Notes under the pieces: model-generated | Database searches by the model: none | Seen by the model: the letters and a program-made list of their open reading frames with translations, nothing else | Told to the model about the DNA's origin: nothing | Shown: positions 1-10,153 of the stretch, piece by piece | How the letters are laid out: every line of letters begins with the position of its first letter | How positions within the stretch are numbered: position 1 is the stretch's first letter | Source of the DNA: Whalleya microplaca | Lineage: Eukaryota > Ascomycota > Sordariomycetes > Xylariales > Xylariaceae | Length of the DNA stretch: 64,000 bases | Reading direction: 5' to 3' | Assembly: GCA_022497155.1 (NCBI GenBank) | Contig: MU385718.1 | Coordinates: 558,001 to 622,000, forward strand | Made by a program: the position numbers and the translations under genes

Positions 1-630
1 TTTCCACTCTTCACGGACGAAATTGTCTTCTCCCTCCACACTGCCATCATCATTCGGGACGTCATCCCAGCGCCGCGAGCCCCCGCCCATAGCCGAGGTC
101 TTGATGGTATCGAGGGCCTTGCTGGCGGCGGCGCGCAGCTCGGCGGGGAATCGCAAGAGAGCCTTGTTGCGATCCCTGGCTGCCCCGGCTAGGATGGCAG
201 GGGAGGTGACGGGCGATCGACGGGACTGGCCGGCATCAAGGGCGGCTTGTTGCATGATGAGCATGGCGGAGCGGGAAGACTCTGTCGGCTCCGGCGGCGG
301 TCCACCTGCTGGCATCCTGGGCTTGAGACCGCGGGCTTTTATGTCGGCAAAGATTCGCTCGAAGATCTGTCTCTCGATGGGTGTGATCGTTCCGTGGGGG
401 TCGGTAGGGGTGGGACGGGTGGTACGGGTCTCCTCTTCCTCTAGGAAAGACCTCTCCTCTGGGAAGCTCTCATCGCCGATATCTGTTGTAATGAAGGGTA
501 TGTCATCATGGCCCTTGGCCTTGAAGTGTCTTTGTGTCGTATGGAATGTGCGAGCAACGGCAACGGCGGTTCGAGGTGTTGGACGGAGGATGGTCCTCGT
601 CTGGTATAGGAAAGGGAGGAAGGAAGACAT
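1..630 (-). CDS. mitochondrial protein, possibly Mtf2-like (3' end outside window)
   Basis: An open frame runs from an ATG at 630 down to base 1 without a stop: 210 codons, cut by the window edge. The N-terminus (MSSFLPFLYQTRTILRPTPR) is rich in Arg, Thr and Ser with almost no acidic residues, and a FHTTQRHFKAKG stretch follows, which is typical of fungal mitochondrial presequences. From about residue 80 comes TITPIERQIFERIFADIKAR, then a Pro-rich linker. That arrangement recalls fungal Mtf2-like proteins of mitochondrial expression, but this is a weak family guess from a short segment. It is transcribed away from CMR1, and the two share about 0.8 kb of upstream DNA. The opposite strand also has a long ORF here, which I take to be a shadow because it has no recognisable features. 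Confidence 0.6.
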   Translation of the reverse strand, partial: MSSFLPFLYQTRTILRPTPRTAVAVARTFHTTQRHFKAKGHDDIPFITTDIGDESFPEERSFLEEEETRTTRPTPTDPHGTITPIERQIFERIFADIKARGLKPRMPAGGPPPEPTESSRSAMLIMQQAALDAGQSRRSPVTSPAILAGAARDRNKALLRFPAELRAAASKALDTIKTSAMGGGSRRWDDVPNDDGSVEGEDNFVREEWK

Positions 631-1437
631 TATATCCAAGTATCAAGGGGAACTTTATCTGCTACTTCAAATACCATTCATGCTGTCCCAATTGCAACAA
701 TTGGTGTTGCTTGTATTCTCTAGGGTATGCGATGTGAATGGAGGATGCGAACTTCCATTGCCTAGAATATTTTTCAGTCTTTATCGATAGCAGCTATGGA
801 CCCCTGCCTGCCCTGCAGCCCCTGTCAGCCTGTCAGCTGTCAGGAACTTGTATGCAATGGCAGGCATGGGTAGATCAACCTATCTATCATCGGTCAATCT
901 TTACCTGTACTCTGATCCACTACATTGGGTACGTACCTGCGACGGCACCTTACTAAGCTGTTTTTTTGCAATCCCGAAAATCTCCAGGGCTGTATTTACG
1001 GGAGTACATTACCTAATGGAGCACCTTACCTACATGTACCTATGTACTCAACTCAATTCTCCAACGCGCTATCCCATGACTTCGCGTCAGCATTTTAATT
1101 GATTCTCATCCCTCTCTCTACTGACGCGATATATGCATTTCTGGTATTGGAGTTTGTTTCGAATCATTCTAGCATTCACCTGATATTCTTCGTGTCACAT
1201 CATAGAACCTTAGATTGAGGTTCTATGTACATGTAATCTTTCTCAAAACTGCATCGTTCTTGCTTGTCATACTGCCATCATCGGCAAAGGCAGGATCGAA
1301 GGAGGATTCACGATCGCGTCACCTGCTTCTTCCCTACCATTGTGACAGTTCGGAAAGTGCGATTGAGAGCCACACCTACACCTTCGACTCCCAGTTAGTT
1401 TCTTTCTCTATTGTTTGACCCTTTGAATTGCCCGAAA
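631..1437. promoter_or_regulatory. divergent intergenic region
   Basis: Shared upstream DNA of the mitochondrial-type gene and CMR1. It holds a perfect 9-bp hairpin (CATAGAACC at 1201-1209, GGTTCTATG at 1219-1227). No gene seen. Promoter role is inferred from position only. Confidence 0.4.
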
Positions 1438-3033
1438 ATGGCTCCCGAGTTGAGTGCCTTCGAGGCGCGACGGAGAGCCAATGTTGCGAACAATGCCAAG
1501 CTGCTCAAGGAAACGGCTGAGCTCGGGGCGAAGATGCGTAAGGCTGCAGCTCCGCCTCCGAGGTCAGCTACGCCCAAGAAACGGAAGGCTGCGGAACCCT
1601 CACCTCGTACGCGCATAATGCCCACCCGCCAAAGTGCGAGACTCGCCAGCGCAGGTACCGAGTCGGATGGCACTGCCGTGAAAGTAGAGGATATTCCCTT
1701 AGAATTAAGATCGCGCGAACCGAAGCGAACGCGCACGGGCGGCGATCTGAAGCTAGGAGGATTGAAGGTCGAAGGCAACAGGTGGTCGAATGGCGAAGCA
1801 CTCGCTTCGTTTGTCCAGGGCGCGCAGCCTGGAGTTCGGACGTTTACGGAAGAAGATATCAAGGAGACGAGCGATGAGAAGCTCCAGAGTCTTAGAAAGG
1901 GGTTGAATGATCTGAAGTTGTATGAAGGATGGACGCCCAATGGTAAGTTGATTGGTGCCGCGGACTCGAGTTGGGGGTAACATCAGATGAATTGACGGCC
2001 AGCAGACATCAAGATTACCCCTGAACGAGTATATGCCTTGACTTTCCACCCTATGAAGGATAAGCCCATCATTCTAGCAGGCGATAAGAAGGGGACGTTG
2101 GGATTCTTCGATGCTTCTCAAGAGGCGCCAAACTACTCGGAAGACGACGAGGAGGATGTATCGATTCCCTTGCCCACAATAAGCGCCTTTCAAGTGCATA
2201 ACCGTACCATCTCCTCACTCAAAGTGCCGGAGTTTGACCCGAATTTGGTCATCACAAGCTCTTACGACTCCTCGATACGCAGTCTCGACCTTCAAGCTCA
2301 AGTTAGTAGCCAGCTGTGGGCAGCTGAGGACGACGACGAAGAGCTCGGGCTCACCTGCCTCGATATTTCACCCGAGACCAAGGACGTGATTGTCTTCTCT
2401 ACCCTCGAAGGCTCGCTAGGACGATTCGATAGACGTGCAAATGCCAAAGCGGATTTCTGGCGGCTGACCGACAATAAGATTGGTGGCTTCTCCCTGCATC
2501 CACTGGCCCCTCACCTTGTAGCAACAGCGTCGCTCGACCGAACATTGAAAATTTGGGACCTACGCATGATCAAGGGCAAGGGCGAGTTGCGACACCCCTC
2601 GCTGCTGGGAGAACATCACTCCCGCCTCTCGGTATCGCACGCTTCGTGGAGTCGCAACGGGTACCTCGCCACCTCGTCCTACGATGACACCGTAAAGATC
2701 TACAACATGAGCGATGCGCTAAAGTGGAAGCCAGGCCAGGATCTAAATGACTCACAGATGGCACCAACGCAGTCCATAGCCCATAATAACCAGACTGGGC
2801 GGTGGGTCACGATTTTGAAACCGCAATGGCAGAGCAACCCCGCAGACGGCGTCGAGAAGTTCGCCATAGCAAACATGAATCGGTTTGTCGACCTGTATGA
2901 CAGCGAGGGGAAGCAATTGGGCCAGCTGGATGGCGAAGGTATCACGGCCGTCCCAGCGGTAGCGGAGTTCCACCCTACACACAATTGGGTTGCGGGCGGC
3001 AGCGGGAGCGGCAAGCTATGCTTGTGGATGTAA
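1438..3033 (+). CDS. CMR1: WD40 DNA damage-binding protein Cmr1
   Basis: Two exons, 1438-1942 and 2006-3033, with a 63-bp intron (GTAAGT to CAG) joining GWTPN to DIKITPERVYALTFHP; 510 residues. The first 120 residues are basic and Ala/Pro-rich with a typical Cmr1 opening (LSAFEARRRANVANNAKLL). The C-terminal two thirds is a WD40 propeller with blade ends such as SYDSSIRSLDL, SLDRTLKIWDLR, SYDDTVKIYNM and the final SGSGKLCLWM. Cmr1/WDR76-family proteins bind DNA, associate with replication and damage sites, and gather in nuclear quality-control foci. Length fits fungal orthologues (about 500-530). The start at 1438 was chosen because it is the first ATG; the frame extends nine codons upstream only through a TTG. 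Confidence 0.93.
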
Positions 3034-4857
3034 GTAACCTAGTCTGCATATCGAAGAGGCGATCAAGAGATGATATGTGTATATATGTATGAGAGCAAGC
3101 CGGCGTCGGTTTTGTCTTGTTGGTATATATCGGCCTAAGGAGTTACAGTGTGCGTGGCATGATCTCTTGAGTGAGGTAGGAAGCCTTGAAATGGATTGAG
3201 TCGAGGTATCGCCGCCGTAGAACATGATATATTCGTACAATTGTTGAGACCAATCTTGTGTGTCATGTGATATACGTAGGTGTTGCGTGGAAAGGGGTCT
3301 CGGTAAGATAGAGGTTAATCCTCCAAAGTATAGGTAGTCTTTAGACTGGGAGTTTGATGGATCGGTGTCAATACCTAGTACTCAATGCGAGTTGTGAAGT
3401 TGACATGGTAGCGGTAGGAAGCGATGTCAGCTGTATGATAGTATTGAAGACTGAATAGCATCGTAACCTCAAAGTAGGTATTTCTAGTACGAGCAGAATA
3501 TTCGACATCCTCCACCCAACTATGGATTCACGTAGCCGGCGCAGGTATTTTCAAGGACAGCTTCTAGCTATCGTTGGCCAGTAAGCCCATCAGACACACC
3601 AAGATCTGTTGGGCTCTTTGTCACCCAGTAAGCGTCGTGATGGCCTTAGCCAGTAGGACCAGAGGTTGCCAATTTACTTACGTCTACATATGAAATCACA
3701 GCTTGTAAATTGTAATGTTAGTCGACCCTTCCACTTACCATCAAGAATAGGGGCCGACGGCTAAGAGTAGGCCATAAAACGTGGGCTTCAAATATAGTTT
3801 TCCGGCGACATGTGATGCACCTGAAGTTAACATGTGGCTGTATGCAAGATCAGAATCAGAATCAGACCCGTATCATGTTCTGATTCTACTTCAAAGGCCC
3901 TGACTGGAGTAAGTCAGGTTATCTTAATCAATATAGACCAATAGCAGAGAGATTACATCTACGTACCGGATTATTATCACGTAGGTACCAGTCTTTGTAC
4001 AAGTACTCTGCAAATAATAAATACATGAAACGCGGGATCACTGTCTCCTTTGTGTCTTTTGGCAGTGTAGTTGTACAGGTCTATGTGGAATTTGCAAGAG
4101 CGTGTTTGCGCAGGCTGATTGTGCCTAAATCACGGTACGTAGACTTTATGTAGATTCTACGTAGATAGTTTGTGGCATCTCAGTGGTATGAAAAGGGGGT
4201 AAACGGCGATGCTACTTGGTGATGTAGACTGTCCACTCCATGGAACGAGGTTACAATGGAGTACATCGAAGCAGGCACTCACACGCCGTCAGAATATGTA
4301 GTACATTGGGCAAATTCCGTACAGGTACCGACATGTTGGAACGTGATACGGCTACTACGCCGTTAAGAGTCATCTAGGGATCACTTGGAGTTGTTCCTGT
4401 ATTTTCCCCGGTAGAGTACCCTACCGAGACCGCGATACGCATATGCTATTCGTAGGTACCATATGTCGGTCCTGCCTATAATACACACAGATGTACAAGA
4501 CTACAATGACTCATTTCGTGTGGCCAATGTCTAGCTAGTAAAGTAGGTACTCGCAAAAAAGCCGTCCTGCAGGCGCGGGGGAAACCAATAATACAACGCG
4601 TTGCCTCAGAATCACGTCGAGCACACAAATCAGAAAATATTTCCAGCATGCCTGCCCTCCAATAGGGAATACTGCAGGTCTGTCTGCAATCAGACATTTA
4701 CAATCAGCCATTCGTAATCAGACACTTTGCAAACACATATATACCGCCGATCCCCCGTCCTGAAATAATTTCTAAACTCTTCCTCCTCCAACATTTTCCA
4801 TATTTTTAGTTGACCACTCTTCATCTGTCAACACCCCATCTAATCTTCCTCCATATC
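3034..4857. other. intergenic, no gene seen
   Basis: No ORF with recognisable content. It contains isolated inverted repeats: 3852-3861 with 3878-3887 (10 bp, 16-nt loop) and TACGTAGA at 4136-4143 with its complement at 4156-4163. Density of such repeats rises sharply after 4858. Confidence 0.5.
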
Positions 4858-5634
4858 CTATCGACCAATTCCGATACCTCGGTCGATAGTCTATATATCC
4901 CTCGTCGATAATGCACACAGTTGCAGCTTCTCCCACCGACGAGGCATGCCATGAGCCAACTCTTTTCGAGGGTTGGCTCCTCTGGCACTCCTGTGCTTGA
5001 CCTACTCAGTCACAAGGTCTGTCTCGCCGCACCCTTCCACTTGTCCTACACGCGCGTTTCATACAACTAACATTCCAACCTAGGTCACTGCACTTCGGAA
5101 GCAGAGCAACACGCAACACCTTTCCTAGGAGTGTTGTCTCTTTGCAGATAAAACCCACTTCATTTTCTGTGTCGCTTCCCAATCAGACCACACACATGGT
5201 GTCGGCGCTGGTTACAACAACAACATCGAATTCACTAACTTTCGATATTACTGTCTTTACAGACTTTGGTGGTGCCATTCCGGAGGGGACCCTGCAATGG
5301 ATCAATAGTCCATTTGGTCCACAGGACTACCTACTACTTTAGCCCTACCCTACCCCTACTCCAAACCCCTCCCTCCCACGCCACCATCCTTTACCACCAC
5401 CCCTCATCATCACCGGCGCGGTCTGTAGACATTCCAGACCGGGTTAACCCAGTGGCCTTCCCTTCTAAGACCACTGGGTTAATCCTGTCGCCTCCTCTAC
5501 GTGGGTTCGCCTTCTCGCCTCTCAACTGGCACTGTCTGTGAAGTCTACCAGAGGGGCAAACCCCATTGTCGCCTCACCCTCAATATCGATCACAATGTGG
5601 GTTCCCCTTTTGGCTCTGCGATCGCGTCGACCAA

Positions 5635-5692
5635 GTGAGTAGAATCTGACTATCGACAAAATAACATATGACATTACTAACACGGTACACAG
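5635..5692 (+). other. canonical intron signal without a known host gene
   Basis: GTGAGT donor, a perfect TACTAAC branch site at 5675-5681, and a CACAG acceptor 11 nt later, 58 bp in all. A second candidate is 5852-5900 (GTAAGT to TTACAG). The flanking sequence has no long ORF, so this suggests a spliced noncoding or decayed transcript. Confidence 0.4.
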
Positions 5693-5940
5693 TCATTGAC
5701 TCCGAAGTCTTTGTATTGTTGAACAGCACATAGCTCGTTCAACAAACAGGACAGCTCCATCACCACTTGCCGCTAGCTTCCTTTACTGGAGTGGAAGCTT
5801 CGGTACTTTGGACTCCGCGTCGTGGCGTTGAGGCTCGATCTGCAGAGCTCTGTAAGTCTTCTTTCTTAGCACGCCTAGCCTGTCGCTGACCAAATTACAG
5901 CATCGAGAATGGTTGGTAACTAAGTCGACATACTATCGCA

Positions 5941-6054
5941 ACATCTAGATGTACACAACATCTAGTGTACACAATATCTAGATGTACACAACACCTAGTG
6001 TACACAACACCTAGTGTACACAACACCTAGTGTACACAACATCTAGTGTACACA
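5941..6054. repeat. seven-unit tandem repeat, 16-17 bp
   Basis: Units such as ACATCTAGATGTACACA and ACACCTAGTGTACACA follow head to tail (5941, 5958, 5974, 5991, 6007, 6023, 6039). Each carries a CTAG core and a TGTACA palindrome. Units 4-6 are identical, so expansion was recent. Confidence 0.9.
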
Positions 6055-6060
6055 ACAGTC

Positions 6061-6447
6061 ATGGCAGACGTTGTTATCAGATACGTCGGCCTCCCAAAGC
6101 CATACAATGAGCGATGCAAGGACTGGGATGAAGGTGGACCATTTACACCAGGGATGCTTTTGGTTATTTCCCCAGATGGCATGCTGACTCCAAACATTCA
6201 ACAGCTAGCTGCGATCCGACCATTTGGGGAAATAAGCAAAAGCATCCCCAGTGTCAATGTTCCGCCTTCGGTCAATCCAAACCATCTTAGCGTCGTTCAG
6301 AGACGCCTCGAGGTTCCAGCCATGTATTTGTCTGTATCCCTATACATTCACTACCTGGCATCGATGGATGGACGCACAACACCAGCGCGCAAGCGCAGAA
6401 ACCAAGCGCAAGCGCAGACGCTTGGTTTCTGTGCTTGCGCGCAGTAA
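6061..6447 (+). CDS. unrecognised ORF spanning two large hairpins
   Basis: The ATG at 6061 opens a 128-codon frame ending at TAA 6447. The product begins MADVVIRYVGLPKPYNERCK and ends in a basic, Gln/Ala-rich tail. I recognise no family. The frame runs through the 47-bp inverted repeat at 6133-6266 and the 24-bp one at 6385-6442, so the tail is partly dictated by the hairpin. It may be a chance ORF in structured noncoding DNA. Confidence 0.2.
   Translation: MADVVIRYVGLPKPYNERCKDWDEGGPFTPGMLLVISPDGMLTPNIQQLAAIRPFGEISKSIPSVNVPPSVNPNHLSVVQRRLEVPAMYLSVSLYIHYLASMDGRTTPARKRRNQAQAQTLGFCACAQ
6133..6266. repeat. 47-bp imperfect inverted repeat
   Basis: Left arm 6133-6179 pairs with right arm 6220-6266 at 40 of 47 positions around a 40-nt loop. 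The best-preserved core is GGGATGCTTTTG, followed by TTATTTCCCCA. Confidence 0.9.
6385..6442. repeat. 24-bp hairpin with one mismatch
   Basis: Left arm 6385-6408 (begins GCGCGCAAGCGCAG) pairs with 6419-6442 at 23 of 24 positions around a 10-nt loop. The arms are GC-rich, in contrast to the surroundings. Confidence 0.93.
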
Positions 6448-7900
6448 CAATGTCACCGGCACAAACTGTAATCCCGATGTGGTTAGGGACACGCAGTGAC
6501 GTGAATTCACCTTGTTGTATCATACACAACAAAGAGCAGAGAAAGAAACGTGAAGCCGATGGCACCAGATCCGAGGCCAAGATCGATAAGACTGGGAAAG
6601 TCAATCAGCTATCTACTTGCTGCACAACTGCACGACGGGCCCTTGAACACAACCCTTTCTCCCAAGCTATGGCATTGGTATAATTGTCAAGCAGCGGTTC
6701 TCGCATGAGACCGCCCTGCCATACTATCTAGGCAATAGGTGAGGTCCTCACAAGACTTCTTCGTGAAGGCTCTTTGTGTCTCTCCCACAAGTACACACAT
6801 AGAGGTGAGGACGGCGTTGGCGCCAGGCGGCAGTACAGCGTGCTATCGCTCCCGTCGATGGGGGAGGAGGCGAAGTCAGGCTGAGCCTACTATCGTGTTC
6901 TTGGCTTTCAAGACCAGACCTAGCGCCTTGTACCTCATCATCTATCCTATGGTCTCCTCTTCGTAGAGCTTATGTGTTCAAGATCTTGGCATTGCTCATA
7001 TGGAGAAGACCAGAACAATGCACACATAAATTTAGATGCATACCTCGAATGTGAAGGCTCAGCCTAATCCAAATGGCTGAGCCTCAACAACCAAGAGATC
7101 AATGTCAATTTGATACCACAACTTTGATCTCCTTAAGGCCCAGCCATCAGGGTAAAGGCATTCAGTCAAAATGTCTTCCTCGGACGCCATGACTGGCTAG
7201 GATATAAAGCCAGCTCATATGCCTCCTGGATTGGGTGAACAGAAGATCAGACCAAGACTGCCAAGCAGCTTGGTCTTTGAAGTCTGGTGACTGTGCATCA
7301 GAGTTGGTTACCGTGGTGGACCTGTTTATACACAACCTTGATTGCCAACGTATTGCATCAATGCATCATCACATCACATCCTCACCCTTCAAATGGATGG
7401 CGGCAGGCCGATCGACCTTCCAGAAAAAGGTCCAACCCCTGATACACCAGAAGGGTTCCTTATCATTAGGACAAGACTCAGTCTTCAAGGACCAGTTCAG
7501 CAAGTGGTCATTTGGACCACAACATGTCCAATAGCGTGATAACTACAACACGCTGGACGGGACAAGCACCAGCCGCTCCATAACAACCTCGGGCCCAGCA
7601 ATGTATGGGGCTGGGCCTCGATTTCCCGCGACTCGACAGCGAGTCACATACACAATGTACTCAATATCGAGTACGGGATAGCTGTCGGCACAAGGCTGCG
7701 AGGCAAAATGGGCCGCTGAATTCAATACCGAAGCGGCCCACCTCGAATGCCTGAATATAGCTCAGCCAATCAATGGCAACCACCAACCTTACCAGATGGC
7801 ACACCCAATTTGTCCGCGAAGGGTGTGCCATTGGTATGGGCAGGTGCAAGGTGCCGACTGCTGGTACTCTTTAATAAGAGTACCAAGCCCGTCATCAGAC

Positions 7901-8347
7901 GCCTACCTTCCACTGACGTAACTGTGGTCGACTTCACACTGCAACAAGCTGGAATCATTCAGGTCCGGTCCGTCTGCCATTGCATGGCGGCGGACCATGT
8001 TCTTCGGCCGGTCCACCTGTCTTGTGTCCCACACATGGCGGTGGACCGTCTTCTTCGGCCGGTCCACCTGTCTTGTGTCCCATGGCGGTGGACCACCATG
8101 GATGTTAGCATTTCCCAATTCCGAAGGGAAGATAGTCGATTTCTGTGCCGCACTGGTGGCAGATCACCACAAGATACACAACGCTGTCGGCAAGCTTAGC
8201 GAACTTTCCGTTTTCCTTGGCCAGGTCCACCTGTCTTGCACCCTATGGCGGTGGACCATGGAACGGCCATCGAATGGACCTAACGACCACAAGGTCCAAA
8301 CCCAGCTTGTCGCAGTAAAGTCGACCATAGTTACGTCAGTAGAAGGC
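7901..8347. repeat. about 46-52-bp inverted repeat enclosing tandem repeats
   Basis: The segment 7901-7952 recurs in reverse complement at 8302-8347 with roughly 40 matching positions; both contain GTCGACCA, GTTACGTCAGT and CCAGCTTGT (read on the right-hand copy). The 350-bp interior holds the 51-bp tandem units. Confidence 0.8.
7984..8095. repeat. about 50-bp tandem repeat with internal hairpin
   Basis: Units start at 7984, 8035 and (partial) 8082 with ATGGCGG(C/T)GGACC; the first two continue to TTCTTCGGCCGGTCCACC and TGTCTTGTGTCCCA. A diverged piece lies at 8224-8257. GGTCCACC and GGTGGACC in successive units can pair with each other. Confidence 0.85.
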
Positions 8348-8429
8348 AGAACAATGACCGAAGCTGCCTGGACCCACAGGCTTGCCTGTCGACTTTCCTT
8401 TGAACTCCTTAGCCATGAACGGAATACCC

Positions 8430-8709
8430 CAGTAACCTTCAACTGTCGTCGACCATCCACACACAAACAACATAAGCGATGGTCCGCCAGGGTGGCAGCA
8501 TATATAGCCACATCGTGAACGTACTGCGCGTTCACGATCTGGCGGACCATCGGCATCACATGAGAGCCGCTGGCCACCAGATTGTGGCCTTAGGTGAGAT
8601 GGTTTGTGTCGGGTGGTTAGACAAACGCCTACAGACCAATACCAAAGGTAAGCTGTGCTATCACCATGCTCTGTAATCACTGTTAGACATTGCTAATATA
8701 TAGATAGGT
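8430..8709. repeat. cloverleaf-like unit, copy 1
   Basis: First copy of a roughly 280-bp direct repeat. A 14-bp perfect outer stem (8477-8490 with 8539-8552, CGATGGTCCGCCAG) encloses two smaller hairpins: GTGGC/GCCAC and a perfect 10-bp stem ATCGTGAACG (8512-8521 with 8529-8538). Downstream are a further hairpin (GGCCAC, CAGATT loop, GTGGCC) and an intron-like segment 8648-8707 starting GTAAGC with a GCTAAT branch-like motif. Confidence 0.8.
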
Positions 8710-8739
8710 ATCCTGGTGATGACCACATACCTAGTCTCC

Positions 8740-9047
8740 CAGCGACCTTCAACTGTAGTCAGCTACCCACACGCAGACAAGATAAGCGATGGTCCGCCAG
8801 GGTGGCAACATATATGGCCACATCGTGAAAACGTACTTCGCGTTCACGATCTGGCGGACCATCGGCATCACATGAGAGCCGCTGGCTACCAGATTATAGC
8901 CTTCGGTATGTGTCGGGTAGCTAGAGAGAGCGCCTACAGACCAACACGAAAGGTAAGCTATACTACCCGGACCAACACAACCCCATGAGAGATCCAGCCT
9001 TTCATGCTTTATATTCACTGTTAGACATCGCTAATAAATCGATAGGT
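8740..9047. repeat. cloverleaf-like unit, copy 2
   Basis: Second copy of the unit at 8430-8709. The outer 14-bp stem is identical (8787-8800 with 8851-8864), and the inner GTGGC/GCCAC and ATCGTGAA/CGTTCACGAT arms persist. The intron-like segment (8953-9045) keeps GTAAGC and GCTAAT but carries an extra insertion of about 35 bp. Several differences from copy 1 are CA to TA or TG to TA, as repeat-induced point mutation would leave. Confidence 0.8.
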
Positions 9048-9167
9048 GGCATGGTCCTGTGGCGAGAGCCTGCCTGCACCTGCACAGTTTCGCAGTGCAG
9101 TTTGTGTCACGTTTCGAGTTTGATAGTTGACTCATGTCGACCTCAAGACTCCAGCACTATCTAAACT

Positions 9168-9235
9168 CCAAGTGCACCTAGCTTCCAGGTGCACCTGACT
9201 TCCAGGTGCACCTGGCTTCCAAGTGCACTTGGCTT
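9168..9235. repeat. four tandem 17-bp palindromic units
   Basis: Units begin at 9168, 9185, 9202 and 9219. Each centres on GTGCAC; CCAGGTGCACCTGG (9202-9215) and CCAAGTGCACTTGG (9219-9232) are perfect palindromes. The changes between units mostly keep the palindrome. Confidence 0.92.
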
Positions 9236-9322
9236 GTCATTGCAGCTCGGCGATGCGGCAAGACTAAGGAGGATCGGCTACCGCAATGACACCTGGCGTT
9301 GGGAGTTTCTTCTCTAAAAGAC

Positions 9323-9649
9323 ATGCCTCTGGTACCGCAGTCGGCCGAAGGCACCGTGTACTTCGACCAAAAGACACGGACACATCGCTGGCGATGCGAA
9401 AAGACTAAGGCGGATGGAACGCCGTGCGGGGCATCATTGAAGATTAGCGGCGCCAACATAGCATCTTATAATAAGATGTATAACCCGGACTCCGCAAACT
9501 CCTAATGCCAGGTGTTTTTACGGTGGCCGATCCCTTGCAAGGAATGCGGCGGGCGTCTGACTAACAAGAACCAGATGCTCAAGCACTACTACCGAAAGCA
9601 CGAGCATAAAGGCTCCCAGGAGAAGGTCTTCTCGAAGCATGGCGTCTAG
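9323..9649 (+). pseudogene. C2H2 zinc-finger protein fragment with an in-frame stop
   Basis: The ATG at 9323 opens a 60-codon frame (MPLVPQSAEGTVYFDQKTRT, then RWRCEKTKADGTPCGASLK) that stops at TAA 9503-9505. The same frame continues for 47 codons to TAG 9647-9649, and this second part holds a good C2H2 finger: CKECGGRLTNKNQMLKHYYR followed by KHEH, spacing C-x2-C-x12-H-x4-H. A degraded copy of the RWRCEKTKADG coding stretch lies just upstream at 9246-9277. Right after the TAG is an intron-like GTAAGT...CACAG segment (9651-9712). One stop codon separating two plausible parts suggests a broken gene, though stop readthrough or an assembly error cannot be excluded. No specific family recognised. 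Confidence 0.45.
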
Positions 9650-10153
9650 GGTAAGTAATCTGGCCGCTTTTCTATAATTGTCTGTGTGCCGCCACTAATT
9701 TCTGCCTCACAGTCTGCGCATAGCAACCGGCGTTTCATGGTTCGTGCTTTTGCGGAGTGGCATGATACACTCCTCTAGTTCGGCTCTCTGGTTTCGGTCT
9801 TCTCATTTTTTACGGACTAGGTAGTCGACTACAGCTCATCTATAGTGGACAAGGGCGCAGCTGGACCGCAACATCAAACGTCCACATATCCAACCTGGCA
9901 ACACATGTGTTTGCATAAAAGGTCAACTCAGTTGAGCCCACCTAGGCTCAACTTGATTACCAACCAAACCATCTCGTCAACCACAACGCATGGTGGCTCT
10001 GGTGCCGTGAATAGGGAAACCCTTGGGGGAGCACAATATCTCGTCACACTGGGTGCTCCCCCAAACCGAATTCACGAGCGAAACCCGCAGCAAGATTCAG
10101 CACGGGTACTGTGCGTGCCACAATGATGGTCGACAATAGTCGACGTTGGGTGG

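Noticed and set aside
23..790. 255-codon plus-strand ORF at the window start
   Set aside because: It lies antisense to the minus-strand frame with a mitochondrial presequence and shows no protein-like features of its own.
5142..5541. ORFs of 66 and 91 codons
   Set aside because: Short, overlapping in different frames, and interrupted by hairpins and intron-like signals; not convincing as protein.
5941..6054. Possible CRISPR array
   Set aside because: Repeats are directly adjacent with no unique spacers and the DNA is eukaryotic; it is a simple tandem repeat.
7997..8577. Overlapping ORFs of 173 and 137 codons on both strands
   Set aside because: They run through tandem and inverted repeats and are mirror images of repeat content; no family features.
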